A stretch of DNA of 64,000 nt from Hymenobacter sp. J193 (GTDB taxonomy: Bacteria; Bacteroidota; Bacteroidia; Cytophagales; Hymenobacteraceae): contig NZ_JAJONE010000003.1 in NCBI RefSeq assembly GCF_024700075.1, forward strand, positions 158,214-222,213, in the 5' to 3' direction. Below are positions 50,779 through 61,875 of the stretch, one piece after another. The position numbers and the translations under genes were made by a program. The notes under the pieces were generated by a model that worked only from the letters and a program-made list of their open reading frames with translations, was not told where the DNA came from and searched no databases. Position 1 is the first letter of the stretch. Each line of letters starts with the position of its first letter.

Positions 50779-53628
50779 CTGGACCACCTCAGTACCGACT
50801 TACGCTGAACTTATATTTTGATGATGTCAATGGCAGTCTAGGCGCGCTGGATGATGAGCTCACGGCTGGAATCTTTGCGAAGGGTAACAATCAGCTTATG
50901 CAGCGGGTGAGTTTACCACTACTAGCAGCACGTTTGTCGCTTACACCAATCCAGCGTGCGAGAGCCCCTCCTTGCGCACCCGCCGCTTGGTCTATACGCT
51001 GTTGATAGAATTACCCGCTGCCACTATACAAATGCAGCTGGATACTATGTCGCCGTAGAGCGCTGTTGCCGTAACGGAACGATTAACAACATTGAGGAGC
51101 CAGGAGGCGCGGGGCAAACCTTTTATTTGGAGTTTCCGCCCGTGGTGCGCAACGGACAACCGCTGCTTAATTCCACGCCCCAAATCTTTCCGCCCCTCAG
51201 TGATTATGCCTGTATACAGGAGCTATTCTACTTCGATTTTGGCGGTCAGGATGCGGATGGAGACTCTCTGGTGTATGATATGGTTACACCGCTGAACGGG
51301 CACGCAACCGATGCGGATGGCAAGCCTGAAACGCCTTCCCCGGCACCCTATTCCCCCATTCGTTGGTTACCCGGTTATGCTACCGACACCCAGATAAAGG
51401 GGGCTCCCGCTTTAGGTATCGACCAGCATTCCGGACGGCTAACCGTGCGGCCTGCCCAACTAGGCCTGTTCGTTTTTAGTGTTCGCTGCTCAGAATACCG
51501 CCAGGGCATCAAACTTGGGGGAAGTTCGACGGGATTTTCAATTGAAAGTCCTCAATTGCCCTCCCAATCAAACCCCTGCGCTAACGGTCCGCTACCCGAC
51601 TTGCGAAAGCAGTATCAGCCGGGTAAAGACACCTTGCGCCTGTCAGCCGGTGCAGACCGCTGCCTAAGCCTGCGCTTCACCGATCCTGATACGGCTACAC
51701 AGCTTACCATTTCGCTGCGCCCCGTGAACTTCAAAGGCACATTGCCTTCCTTGACGCTGAAACAGGGAACCGTACATGCCCCGAATGCCCCTGATACCCT
51801 CGTCTCTCAGCTGTGTTTTCCAACGTGTATAGATACTGGGGGAAGGTGTACCTGCTAGATGTTATTGTAGCCGATAATGGCTGCAGTTTACCTCGACGCG
51901 ATACCGTGCAGGTAGCGTTCATTTCTACAATGGTGCCCAACTCCGCACCTGTACTGAGCACTACCGCGCCTGCTCCCTTACGGGCTCAGCCGGGTGAACT
52001 GATAACCTTCGACGTAAACGTCCGTGATCCGAATCGGGATGCTTTTACCTTGTCTATGCATGGACAGGGGTTTCAGGCCAGTGCCGTAGGTGCGGCGCTA
52101 TCACAAACGCGGACTGGCCATGAGGTCCGCGGGAGCTTCCGGTGGCGTATACCCTGCTCCGCGGTAGGGAGCTACACATTTGCCTTTGTGGGTGCTGATG
52201 CCCCCTGTGACCGTCCACAAGCGGATAGTATCCTGGTGACTATTGAGGTTGAGAACCACAATGCTCCCCCTGTGCTAACCACTACTGCCGATTCGAATCG
52301 TCCACTCGTAGTGCAGCCCGGCCAAGTGCTGCAATTCGCGCTGCTGGGCACGGATGCTGATCAGGATACCGTTAGCCTGGCTATGCAAGGACAAGGATTC
52401 CGGCCACAAGATGTAGGCGCACAGCTCAGCCAGAATAGAGCGGCTGGTGAAAACCGCGGAACCTTTCGATGGGTAGTACCTTGCCCTTCAGCGAGCAACC
52501 TGCTCTATGAGTTTACCTTTACGGCAGCCTCAACCGCCTGTGATCGAGCGCAAACGGCGAGCCTTACTATTCCGATCCGAATTGACCTTAGCAACAAGCC
52601 ACCAGAGATAACGGCTAACGCCGGCACAACGCCGCTGCGAGCGCAACCGGGAGAGCTGGTGTCGTTTGATCTGCGAGCTACGGATCCGAACAACGATTTG
52701 CTCTCTCTGTCAATGGCAGGGATAGGGTTTACGGCTACCAGCGTTGCGGCCGAGCTTACGCAGACGACTACTGGCAATGTACAGCAAGGGCATTTCACTT
52801 GGCGGGTACCTTGCCCGCAAGAAGGTAAATCCTTGTATGAATTTGAGTTCACGGCTAAAGATGCCCCTTGTGGCGAGCCAAAAACCAGTATCCTACGGGT
52901 GGCTATTCAAATTGTCAACCCTAATAGCGCTCCACAGCTGACTTCGTCTCTGTTTGCCGGGAGTACAACGCCTCTTCCACTACAGCAATTGCCCGGTTCT
53001 GTACTAGAGGCGAAGATCGAAGGAACTGATGTTGATAAGAACGCCCTAGTGCTCACGGCACGTGGCGTAGGATTTGAGCTGGCGGCTGCTGGGATGAGCT
53101 TCGAGCCTCACAATGGGCAAGGGCGAGCTACTGGAATATTCCGGTGGAATGCGAGTTGTACGGTGACAGCGCCACATGGCTACGAGGTTCTCTTTGAGTT
53201 GCAGGAAACGACGTGTAACCCACAGCCTCAACGTAGGACCGTGCGCTTTGAAGTGCAAAACCCAGAGGCAATAGCCTTTACACCTCCCAATATCTTCACG
53301 CCAAACAATGATGGACTGAATGATGCCTTTGAATTACCTGACTTGCCACCGGACTACTGTACTCAACGGTTCGCAGGTATCAAGGTATTCAACCGTTGGG
53401 GCAAGCAGGTATACAATTCCACTCAGCGGGATTTCCGTTGGGATGGCAGTGGCTTGCCAGGTGGTGTGTACTTCTACCTGATTGAATACTCCAATCAGCG
53501 GCAGTATAAGGGGTATATTACGATTGCCTACTGAGTCAGCGGTGTCTAAATCAGGTTTGCTTAAGCACGCTCTAAAAAGATGCTAACAACCGTTTACCTT
53601 TATTGCTTAACTACCTAACTACCCCTCC

Positions 53629-54138
53629 ATGAAAACGCATTATGCCGTGCCGCTTTTACTGAGCGTCCTTTCGCTTCAACAATGTGGCAGTAAATCAAAA
53701 GAACAGGCGCAGCCGTCTATCCCAGCTAATACCGCTACCGTCGATGTAGAGGGGAAACCATTTGATAGTACAGCAGCCACAGCTACCGCAGTCGTTCGAC
53801 CCGCCTCTAAAGAGTTATTGGTCACCTTTAATGCGACGAATGGCTCACGCGTCGTCGTGCGGTTGACTGACTTCAACAGCCGCACTGGCCGCTTCACCAT
53901 CACCGATCCGGCTTCTGCAGATGGGCCGTATTATACAGAAATGGTGAATAACCGAGCCTTGTACTTTGATCCGCGTAACTGCTCTTCCCAGAACCGGATG
54001 GTTGAGATCATCGCGTTCGACAGTCAACGCAAAACCATTAGTGGAACATTCAGCGGCACCGTCTGCAGTCCGGGCAGTAACACCCGCTCAGTTGCCTTAA
54101 CCAACGGGAAATTTAACTTGACCTATACAGTACAATAA
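53629..54138 (+). CDS. DUF6252-like lipoprotein
   Basis: 169 residues. MKTHYAVPLLLSVLSLQQCG carries a lipobox (LSLQQC). The mature part resembles DUF6252: VDGK-like opening VDVEGKPFDSTAATATAVVR, KELLVTFNATNGSRVVVRLT, and the end GTFSGTVCSPGSNTRSVALT, NGKFNLTYT. These are small beta-rich surface lipoproteins of unknown role. The gene lies between the CHU_C gene and IS3 copy B2; its stop codon is inside a 28-bp hairpin stem. Confidence 0.65.
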   Translation: MKTHYAVPLLLSVLSLQQCGSKSKEQAQPSIPANTATVDVEGKPFDSTAATATAVVRPASKELLVTFNATNGSRVVVRLTDFNSRTGRFTITDPASADGPYYTEMVNNRALYFDPRNCSSQNRMVEIIAFDSQRKTISGTFSGTVCSPGSNTRSVALTNGKFNLTYTVQ

Positions 54139-54189
54139 GTAGAAAAGGTACTGGGACTGATGTCCCAGTACCTTTTCTACTTATTGTAC
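54130..54189 (+). terminator. Very long hairpin at the end of the DUF6252-like gene
   Basis: A 28-bp perfect stem (starting GTACAATAAGTAGAAAAGGT) closes on a TGAT loop. The stem includes the stop codon of the gene. There is no U-tract. IS3 copy B2 begins one base after its end. It can act as a terminator or as an IS target. Confidence 0.6.
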
Positions 54190-54241
54190 TTGAGGTGGTC
54201 GGGTAAATCTGGACAGAATAGGGTCTTAACTTTCGCACGTC

Positions 54242-54550
54242 ATGAAAGACCGTCCTCAACCCACTAAACGTCGGCGCTACGATGCCGCCTTCCGCGCCGA
54301 GGCCCTGCGCCTAGCCAGTGAAAGCCGCTCGACCCAGGCTGCGGCGCGTGCCCTCAACATCGACCCCAAACGTATTTACAAGTGGCAGAAAGAAGCCCTT
54401 ACCCCCGTGGCGGCGGCCCGTGGGGCGGAGCTCGACCCGGCCACGGCGGCGGAGTTGCGCCAACTGCGCGCCGCCAATCGGCGGCAGGCGCAGGAGTTGG
54501 AAATTTTAAAAAAAGCCATTGCCATCTTCTCACAGACACCCAACCAATGA
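54242..54550 (+). CDS. IS3 transposase OrfA (copy B2)
   Basis: 102 residues nearly identical in protein to OrfA of copy B1 (MKDRPQPTKRRRYDAAFRAE, RALNIDPKRIYKWQKEALTP) but with many synonymous changes, so the copies diverged before or by different routes of transfer. The same A7-G slippery run lies near the end of the gene. Intact. Confidence 0.85.
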   Translation: MKDRPQPTKRRRYDAAFRAEALRLASESRSTQAAARALNIDPKRIYKWQKEALTPVAAARGAELDPATAAELRQLRAANRRQAQELEILKKAIAIFSQTPNQ

Positions 54551-55446
54551 GCCGTTACCGCTTTATCGAAGCGCAGCGGGGGCACCACTCCGTGCGCCTG
54601 CTCTGCCAGTTGGTGCAAGTACCTGTCAGTGGCTATTACGCATGGCAACAAGCTCAGCAGCAAGTAGTAAATCAGTCAGAGCCCGCTTGGGAAACGGCGT
54701 TGGTTAAGGCATTTGGGGTGCATAAACGCTGCTATGGTACGCGTCGACTGCGCGTTGAACTGCGCCGCAAGGGCTACCGCGTCGGGCGGCAGCGGCTCCG
54801 CACGGCGATGCGCCGGCGGGGACTGAAGGCGCTGCAACCCAAGGCCTTCACCCCGCGCACGACCGACTCCACCCACGGGCTGCGGTGCGCCCCCAACCGG
54901 CTGCTCGACCAGCCCAAGCCTACGCAGGCCAATCGGGTCTGGGTCAGCGACATCACGTACCTTCCCCTGGCCAACGGCGACTGGGCCTACCTGTGCGCTT
55001 ACCAAGATATGGTCAGCAAACAGGTGGTGGGCTGGCAAGTGGGCGCCTCTATGCCCGAAGAATTGATTACCAGCGCCTTGCAGCGCGCTTTTTGGGCGCA
55101 GCCGCCCACGCCAGGCCTCGTCGTCCACTCTGACCGAGGCGGGCAGTACTGCGGCAACGCCTACCGACAGTTGCTACGCGACCACGAGGCAGTGCGCTCG
55201 CAGAGTCGCCGCGGCGACTGCTATGACAACGCGCAGGCCGAAAGCCTCTGGTCACGCCTCAAAACCGAAGTACTCGAAGTCCGAGAGCGGCCCGTTTTTG
55301 CCGATTTAGCGGACGCGCAAGCCAGCGTAGCCGACTATTTTGACTACTACAATCACGAGCGCCTACACTCCAGCATTGATTATCAGACACCGTATCACGC
55401 TCATCAACAGCTCCTTCAACTTAGTGCCCTAAACTGTCCAGCGTAA
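54547..55446 (+). CDS. IS3 transposase OrfB (copy B2)
   Basis: 299 residues starting MSRYRFIEAQRGHHSVRLLC. The catalytic residues are the same as copy B1 (VWVSDITYLPL, LVVHSDRGGQYCGN, GDCYDNAQAESLW). The start overlaps the orfA stop (ATGA). The reading frame is intact, so both copies could be active and could move the segment between them. Confidence 0.9.
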   Translation: MSRYRFIEAQRGHHSVRLLCQLVQVPVSGYYAWQQAQQQVVNQSEPAWETALVKAFGVHKRCYGTRRLRVELRRKGYRVGRQRLRTAMRRRGLKALQPKAFTPRTTDSTHGLRCAPNRLLDQPKPTQANRVWVSDITYLPLANGDWAYLCAYQDMVSKQVVGWQVGASMPEELITSALQRAFWAQPPTPGLVVHSDRGGQYCGNAYRQLLRDHEAVRSQSRRGDCYDNAQAESLWSRLKTEVLEVRERPVFADLADAQASVADYFDYYNHERLHSSIDYQTPYHAHQQLLQLSALNCPA

Positions 55447-55456
55447 TCGGACCACC

Positions 55457-56056
55457 TCAGGCGTACCCTATTGAAAGGGCAGAGTGAGCACTGTCCTGCG
55501 TGGGCTGCCTACCTCCCCCGTGCTGAGGTCGAACGAGTATCACTGAATCGATGGCCAAGGTACCACACCATTGCCGATTCGAGGCAGGTCGCGCAGTAGG
55601 ACAGGGATGCAGCGAGAACACCATCCACGGCGTCTCTGGAGCCGATAACAGCGTCGTATCAAGTGGGAAGGATCGGGGCACGGAAAGGGTATCGCCTGGC
55701 AGCAACGCGACGAGCGGCCGCGCAGGCCGAAGGCTGGTCGAGTCCAACCACATTATCGCCGAATGGTAGCCCTGTGGTCGGCGGCGCAGGTACACCAGGG
55801 CCCTGGGATTGAAGCAGACCGTGTCAGTCGACGCATTCGTAAAGCGAAAGGAAAGAGAGATGGAATCGCCCTGCGTGACGAGGCGCGTTGCAGGCACTGT
55901 TAGGCGAACAGCGCGCGCGAGGGGATACGGATTCGAAGGAGCACGCCTCACGGGCGAACACGCTAGGAGCAGTCCCAGGGCGGCGAATTCTATCCTTGTC
56001 TTTCGGTAAGCAGTTAGTCTGTGACGAATAGGAGGCGGCTGAGTAGCGACGGGCAT
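55457..56056 (-). CDS. Hypothetical lipoprotein, 3' end replaced by IS end
   Basis: 199 residues. The head RIEFAALGLLLACSPVRRAP has a lipobox (LLLAC), but the start is unclear and MPVATQPPPIRHRL may not be translated. The body reads VTQGDSISLSFRFTNASTDT and LALLPGDTLSVPRSF-like segments (LVALLPGDTLSVPRSFPLDT), suggesting an Ig-like beta sandwich. The stop TGA (55457-55459) is the terminal CCTCA of IS3 copy B2, so the native C-terminus was lost or slightly changed. Function unknown. Confidence 0.5.
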   Translation of the reverse strand: MPVATQPPPIRHRLTAYRKTRIEFAALGLLLACSPVRRAPSNPYPLARAVRLTVPATRLVTQGDSISLSFRFTNASTDTVCFNPRALVYLRRRPQGYHSAIMWLDSTSLRPARPLVALLPGDTLSVPRSFPLDTTLLSAPETPWMVFSLHPCPTARPASNRQWCGTLAIDSVILVRPQHGGGRQPTQDSAHSALSIGYA

Positions 56057-56352
56057 AATAGAGAGGTATCGTAACCGAAAAATACTAAACGTTTACGCCC
56101 GCTTAACCAAGCCAAAATTTACCAGCTTTCCGAGGCCCTGGGTATACCTTACTTTATGTTAAGAGATAAAATTCAGATAAGGGAGTCGCTTTCTAGAAGC
56201 GCTCAGCACGGAAAAAGTACTGTTTACTACTAAAGGGGCACGTATCCTGGTTGGTTAGGCTGGCGGGCGCGTCCATATAATTCTTGAGGAGAGAGAGTTA
56301 GCTAGGGGACGAGACTTGAGAAGCCCGTACTCATACTTGTAAGTTGGGTCAT

Positions 56353-56883
56353 CTAAGTCAAAAAGTCGCCAGGATAGACCCCGTCTTGGAGCATGAACGA
56401 CATGGTAGCACTGATTTCAATCAGGCCTGACCCTCGAGCACCTAAAAATTCTAAATGCTCAACATTGGCGAGAGACGTTTCAAATTGAGGACGTAACTCC
56501 AAGTTTTTGGTATAGAGTGTGGCACCAGGCCGGGGTTGCTGATAAATCACCATACGGTCCGCAATAGTCGATTCGTCAACCCGCAAATCAGGTAACTCGT
56601 CATCCTCAGGCAGTAGTGGCAATGCTCCTACGATAGACCAGAATCCATGCCTAAGGGTGGGGAGCCGGCCTGCAAGTAGGATGGGTTGCATCAGGTAGGT
56701 ATGCAGGAGAGCCGCGTCAATAGGTTCATCGACCAACGAACGGTAATCAAAAATCTTGATGAGGTCTGGATAGGACTGGTTGCCTTGTACACCAATGACA
56801 TTAACATATTTCGCGTAAGCGAAGCCCCAGTTGTGGTATAGTGGTATCCGTAAAATGTGCCCAGACTTAAGCCGTTTCGCCAT
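56353..56883 (-). CDS. Imm26-like immunity protein
   Basis: 176 residues beginning MAKRLKSGHILRIPLYHNWG, then FAYAKYVNVIGVQG. This start (x-G-D/H-I-x-x-I-P-L ... G-x-x-Y-A-x-x) is the pattern of the Imm26 family, immunity proteins of polymorphic toxin systems. The rest (FWSIVGALPLLPEDDELPDL) is consistent. No toxin gene is visible beside it, so it is an orphan or solitary immunity gene. The family call rests on the N-terminal motif only. Confidence 0.5.
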   Translation of the reverse strand: MAKRLKSGHILRIPLYHNWGFAYAKYVNVIGVQGNQSYPDLIKIFDYRSLVDEPIDAALLHTYLMQPILLAGRLPTLRHGFWSIVGALPLLPEDDELPDLRVDESTIADRMVIYQQPRPGATLYTKNLELRPQFETSLANVEHLEFLGARGSGLIEISATMSFMLQDGVYPGDFLT

Positions 56884-57055
56884 ATTGTCTTTTAGTAGTC
56901 AATTTATGATAAATAGAAGCCAAACATAAGGCTACTTATTGAGGCTGTCCGAGAAGTCGTTTTATGATAAGTATGAATAATCGTAAACGGACTTATTAAG
57001 ACTAGACTGAAATTATCAGCCAATTCATAGGTGAACTAAGTGAAAGGGCAACTGG

Positions 57056-57099
57056 GAAAAAGGCCGCTGGAGCCCACAGCTTATCCAACGGCCTTTTTC
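57056..57099 (-). terminator. Terminator after the 81-residue membrane gene
   Basis: GAAAAAGGCCG pairs with CGGCCTTTTTC across a partly paired loop. U-tract on the minus strand. It lies 24 bp after the stop at 57123. Confidence 0.75.
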
Positions 57100-57122
57100 T
57101 CGTGCTATGGCAGTGCGCCCGG

Positions 57123-57368
57123 TTAGGATTTTGCCAGCCAGTTGCAGAGCATCAGCCCAAACAAGGCCAACGCGGTGCAGAAAAAGCGGAAGTCTATCTC
57201 CTGCCTCCATAATGCCGCCCGTTCCTGGCGGGTGAAGGGGTCGAAAGGCAGGTTTCGCCGCCGTTCCATCAGGGCGCGGCCATACTGGTAGAGGTAATAG
57301 CCAGCCGTGGGTATGCCGCCCAGCAACAGGCCCCAGCCCAGCAGCACAAACATGTCATATGTATTCAT
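57123..57368 (-). CDS. Small membrane protein
   Basis: 81 residues: MNTYDMFVLLGWGLLLGGIP, then a basic middle (YGRALMERRRNLPFDPFTRQ, ERAALWRQ) and a second hydrophobic segment FFCTALALFGLMLCNWL. Two transmembrane helices. It lies 42 bp downstream of the decayed Toprim gene on the same strand, probably in its operon, and ends at a terminator. No family known. Confidence 0.6.
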   Translation of the reverse strand: MNTYDMFVLLGWGLLLGGIPTAGYYLYQYGRALMERRRNLPFDPFTRQERAALWRQEIDFRFFCTALALFGLMLCNWLAKS

Positions 57369-57410
57369 CAGGGTGCAGGAATAAGTGAAAAAATGCAGCA
57401 GCAGTAAGGG

Positions 57411-57890
57411 CTAGCTTCGTTCACGCTCCATCAACGTGGACCCACCACCCGATTCCCGGGCTACGTCACGCGCGCCCTGCAGGCGGGCGCCCCGGTCTTC
57501 CCCATTTTCCTTCACCTGGATACCACTGCTGTTGGCGGCCTTGTCCAAGGTGTCGTTGATGTGCTGGATGTTGGGCGTTTTGGTATGGTAGCTCACCGGC
57601 ATCTCGACGTGGTTGCCGACTACTTTGGCCTCGCCGACGATGGCCCCTCCCTTACTCAGCTCGCCGCCGATGGTCTCGGCGCGGGCCTTGCCCTTCTCGG
57701 GCGTATCATCAATTGAAATCACGGCCTGGTTGAACTTGCCGGTGCGCGTTTCCAGCTCCGGCCCCGGCTGCTGGGGCTTCTGTTCCTTTACCTCGATGCC
57801 TTCGCTCTTCGCGGCCGTATCAAGCACTTTGTTTACGCGCTCCAGCTGCTCCTGCTGGGTTTGGTAGGAATAGCGGATGGCAGTACCGGG
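57411..57890 (-). other. Best-preserved C-terminal repeats of the Toprim pseudogene
   Basis: One frame reads IRYSYQTQQEQLERVNKVLD, TAAKSEGIEVKE, then KARAETIGGELSKGGAIVGE, MPVSYHTKTPNIQHINDTLD, KAANSSGIQVKE. The two halves are similar, showing a repeat of about 60 residues. A further unit lies at 58481-58798 (DDELAPVAAQLVKVGAQVGG, MVVSYHPAAVPQDKVLEVLG) and another at 58147-58434 in two frames. Confidence 0.6.
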
Positions 57891-60800
57891 AACACCGTCG
57901 CTCCGTTCCCCCCTGCCCCGACTTGCGCCCCGGCTTTCTGCAGGGCCTCGCGCACGGTGGCCGAGCGCGTGCGCTCCTCCTCCGTGTCGCTTACCAGCAC
58001 CACCCCTTGCCGCCAATTGCCCGGGCCATGGGGCGGGCCGGCCGCGTAGGCCGATGCAGCCGCAACCGTTGTGCCACTGATGGCCGGTACTTCACCCCCC
58101 GTACAGGCGTTGCCGCTCCCGCTGCTGCGTCATGGATTCCTCCAGGTTAATTCCGGGTTGGCGGCCTGCTGTTTCCAAAGTCTGGGCTATGCCGGCGCTC
58201 TGTGGGCCCAGCGGATAGCCTCGCCGTGAAATGCTGGCGGCTCAGGTCCTGCCCGCTCTCGCGCTTTTGCAACTCGCTGACGATGGCCCCCTGTTGCTGC
58301 AGATCCTGACGCAGCTGCTGGGCGCGTTGCTGCAGGCCTTCCTCAACGATACTGATGCCGACTGTCCGGAACGGCTGCTCGCTCACGCTGGTCGTCGTGG
58401 CCACGGCCGGCTGGAGGTGCTGGCGCGGGTTCATTGGCCCGTTCCGGGGTGCGCACGGCGGGGCTGCCTCTACGGCCCGCTCAGCGCCTGGGACCGAGGT
58501 GCTTGCCTGCTGTGGCCCGGTTTACCTCGCGGGCCGCGCGGTGGGTTCCTAATACCTCCAGCACTTTGTCCTGCGGCACGGCGGCGGGATGGTAGCTGAC
58601 GACCATTTCGCGGCCACCAGCCCCATCGGGCAGGGTACCGCCTACCTGCGCTCCTACTTTTACCAATTGCGCCGCCACCGGTGCCAGCTCATCATCGCGC
58701 CGGTCCCGCAATACCTGCGTTTTTAAGCCTTCCGCCGGATAGTAATCGCCAGCTTTGTTGCCCCACGCTGGCTGGACCAGTGCCCTGTTGCCCGCCAACG
58801 GCAGCCTCGCAGCCTGGGTCCTTGGGGTGGGTTGCCTCCGGGGCCGAAGTTCAGGAAACGCCGGGTTCGCGCTAGCGCCGCTCCAACTCCCAGCTACGTT
58901 CCATGGCCCTGAGCCACCCCGTTCCTTGTAGAGTACTGTATCGGCTTGCTGCGCGGCCCGTAGCTACTCCTGTATCTGGGGTAGCTCGGGCTGGTCGATG
59001 CGGTAGCCCACCATGATGCGCAACGCTCGCGGCCAGCTGGGTCGCGGTGTCGTTCCACGGCCGTAACAGACGCCCCGGCTTGCTCAAAGTCCTTGCGCAT
59101 CACCGCAACTTATCCTCGTTGCTGGCCGCCTGCCCGGCATATTGATTTCGGCATAGCGGTAAAGGTGCTCCACGGCCGGGGAGCCGCGCTGCTGCTCGGT
59201 GGCTAAGGTCGAATGCTGGCGCTTTTGACGCCCCTACTTCCGGCTGTCCCCCCCGCTCCAACTCCAGCAGGCGCTCGGCTGACAAGGCCGGGTTGCTCAT
59301 TGAGCGCCGGAAGCTGGCCCTCCTTTCTGCGTTTCCGACAAAAGCCGGTGGATCTGCGGCAGCTCCGTCTGGTCCAGGCGGTGAAGCGACCATCGCCAAA
59401 TATGTACGCCCCTGCCGGCTCCTGCTGCAGCGGGCTGGGGGTCCCGCCGGCCCGCTCCAACTGCCGCACTGATTCCTGCAGACGCTGCGCATTTTCCACA
59501 CCACTACCAGCCTCCAACTGCACAAAACGAACCGGATGCGAAGCATCAGGCGTGTGCATACTGCGCGGCACTTCCTCGTAGCTTGGGGCTTTAGTTCCGG
59601 CTCCCTCCATTGCTTTTTTCCCGGAAAAATTTGGTCCAGGCCTTCCATAAGGTGCATACCTCCTCCCAGCTCGCTGGCACTCCTGCCCGCGGCCGCTACA
59701 AACGGCTTTGAAAGTCAGCTGACGATTGTTTTTATACCGGTGTTTTTTCCAGTCTGCTCCGGACGTCGTTCCAGCGCATCCGCCGTGCGCCGGGCCGTTT
59801 GCCCTATGCTCGACCTGCTGCCGGCGTGGCTCCGCCTCATCGCTCCCGGTCAGCGTTAGCCAGGCTTCGCAGGCCTCCTTTGCTGCCGGGCTCCTTCTTC
59901 CACTCTACCGGGGCTGCGTTTTGGGCGCATCTGGCACGTTCCCGATGCCCAGGGGATTCTGCTCCGTTTGATAAGCAATGCGTAGCTCCTCGCGCACGAA
60001 GCCCGCCGGCGCTTCGACGCGCTGCTGTACCAGGATGAGGACGCCGTCGAGCGCAGATCATCCAGGATCTGTGGGGTACGCGTAATAACGTCCTGGGCCT
60101 CTGTCAGGCGGACCGGGCCAGCCCACCCTTCACCGGCTTCCCCAACGCTTACGCGGCGTTCCACATCGTAGCGGTTGCCGCCATTTCACTCATTTGCCGG
60201 GTAACTCGGCTGATGGCGCCCATGACGGAGTCCTGTAAATGAAAGCCTAACCAGCTGCGTCTGCTCCCTGCCTGAGCTCTGCCCCGCCAACGGGGCGATA
60301 ACCCCCCGCTTTTCGCACCACATCGGCCTGCTCCCGCAGCTCGGGGCTTACAGCTGGAAATACGCTGGTCACGAGCGTAGGATTCTGCATTCAGCCCTGC
60401 TGGATGGATACGTTGGGCGCAGCGAGTTTACCGCCCTGCCGGCAGCCTGTTCTTCCTGGCTGAATACGGCGGCCCCCGCCAAGCTGCTAGGCCTGCGCGG
60501 GCTCCTCGACCATCACGCCGGGACTGCGCTCAGCGGCCCGCGGTACGGCTTCTACGCCTGCAGCCGCCTGGCTTCAGGAGTGCCGGATCATCAATGCAAA
60601 TCTATCCATCGCTCTTGGTTTCCTGGAGCAACTTCGCGCTGCACGATGTTGCCCACGCCGGCGCCCACAGCCAACAGATCCGAACATACGGGTACGCCCA
60701 GTTTTCTCCCCGGCTTTTTCATCGAGTACTATTACAGCGCCTCGCTGCACACCACTCCCCCTAGTTCCTGAACCGTCTGGTAGCGCTCATGCATTGACTT

Positions 60801-61875
60801 GTCCGCCTGCTGCACGGCCCCCAGCACCAACGGCCCTGGCTGCCGCTTTTCCTGCAGGGCTGCAAATTTCTCCGCTATCGCTATCGCCCCATTCAGGTTT
60901 TTCGCGGTCAAGGCCGGTAAAGGCATAATATCCCGCTCCAGTACATTCCGGCTTATTTCAGCAGAATCGGGCCGCCTGCGGGGAGTTGCTTGCTCTTCGA
61001 GGCCTTTGCTTAACTCCTTCGTAGCTGCGCTGAAAACCGCCCTACTGTTCCCAAAACTGGCTATCCGGCAGCTCTACTGGCTTAACAGCGGGGGCGGTTG
61101 TTAGCTGCCGACGCTCCTGCGCGTGCGCCTCGGTTTCAGTCAGCGTGACGCCAGGGGCGCGCGTGATAATTTCCAGCGCTGGAGCTGCTGATTGCCTTGC
61201 GTTGTGGATCGGGGTCGGTCACCAGGTACTGCGCCTGCAGGTGCGTGGTGCGCACACCACTGGCGTGGTCAATTTCCTGTTTCCGGTCAAGGATTGATAG
61301 GCCAGCCTTACGAAGGTCCCTGCTCAATCTGGCCGGCTGCTCCGCCCCCATTCTGCCGCTGGCCTTGTTCGACAATCTCCAGCATCAAGGGGCGCTCGAT
61401 GGGCGAAAACATAGCCTGCTGGGCAGTCACCCCTTTGTCGAATCCGGCCTGCTCGCGGGCGCGCTGCATCCACTGTTCCGTTTGCTGATCGGTCAGATCT
61501 AAGTTATAATCTTGCTACTCAGGGCCCGCTATCAAAAACCCAGGCGATTGTCTACGCTCCGCCCCAGACATGCCCGCTTCACGCTGGGCGTGCAGCTCCT
61601 GCAGCAAACCGCCCAGCTGGCGGCGATTGGTCGTTAATTCACCGTCACGCGGGCTACAGTCTGGTCGCTGCGTGCGGACCAGCTCCAGCAGCGACGCGGC
61701 TTGCTCTCCCCCTTCCCTTGCGCCTGACGTCTGCAGCCTTTCACCACGGGCTGGCCACGACCGCCCTCCCCTCGCGCTGGCGCTCGGTTTTCAAGGTGAC
61801 TTTCAAATCCGTGTGATACTCGCCCCCGCATTCGGTTGCCGAGTAACGTTGCCGCGCTGCTGCTCGGGCGTTTCA

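Larger units (their letters stand above)
49523..50791 (+). mobile_element. IS3-family insertion sequence (copy B1)
   Basis: Inverted ends TGAGGTGGTC and GACCACCTCA-like. The flanking GTA on each side is a 3-bp target duplication inside a T9SS gene. 1269 bp, exactly the length of copy B2 (54191-55459), with orfA and orfB overlapping ATGA. Confidence 0.8.
49383..53534 (+). pseudogene. T9SS type B (CHU_C) surface protein, split by IS3 and frameshifted
   Basis: Starts MIQVVPRLTIGRILGWCILI (signal peptide), then SATHIVGGELDLQHQTGSTY. The IS at 49523-50791 interrupts here; without it and one GTA the frame continues YRLTLNLYFDDVNGSLGALD. Later parts include YVAVERCCRNGTINN, LFYFDFGGQDADGDSLVYDM, cadherin/Ig-like repeats (APLRAQPGELITFDVNVRDP, repeated four times) and the CHU_C sorting domain (PPNIFTPNNDGLNDAFELPD, FNRWGKQVYNSTQRDFRWDG, GGVYFYLIEY). 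Single-base indels lie near 50927, 51018, 51516-51520 (G5), 51590 and 51833. The longest intact part starts at 51813 (573 residues). A gliding/adhesion-type exported protein, now probably inactive. Confidence 0.8.
54191..55459 (+). mobile_element. IS3-family insertion sequence (copy B2)
   Basis: Same ends and length (1269 bp) as copy B1 and in the same orientation 4.7 kb away. I see no target duplication, which suggests that rearrangement followed insertion. The right end supplies the stop codon of the neighbouring minus-strand gene. Confidence 0.8.
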
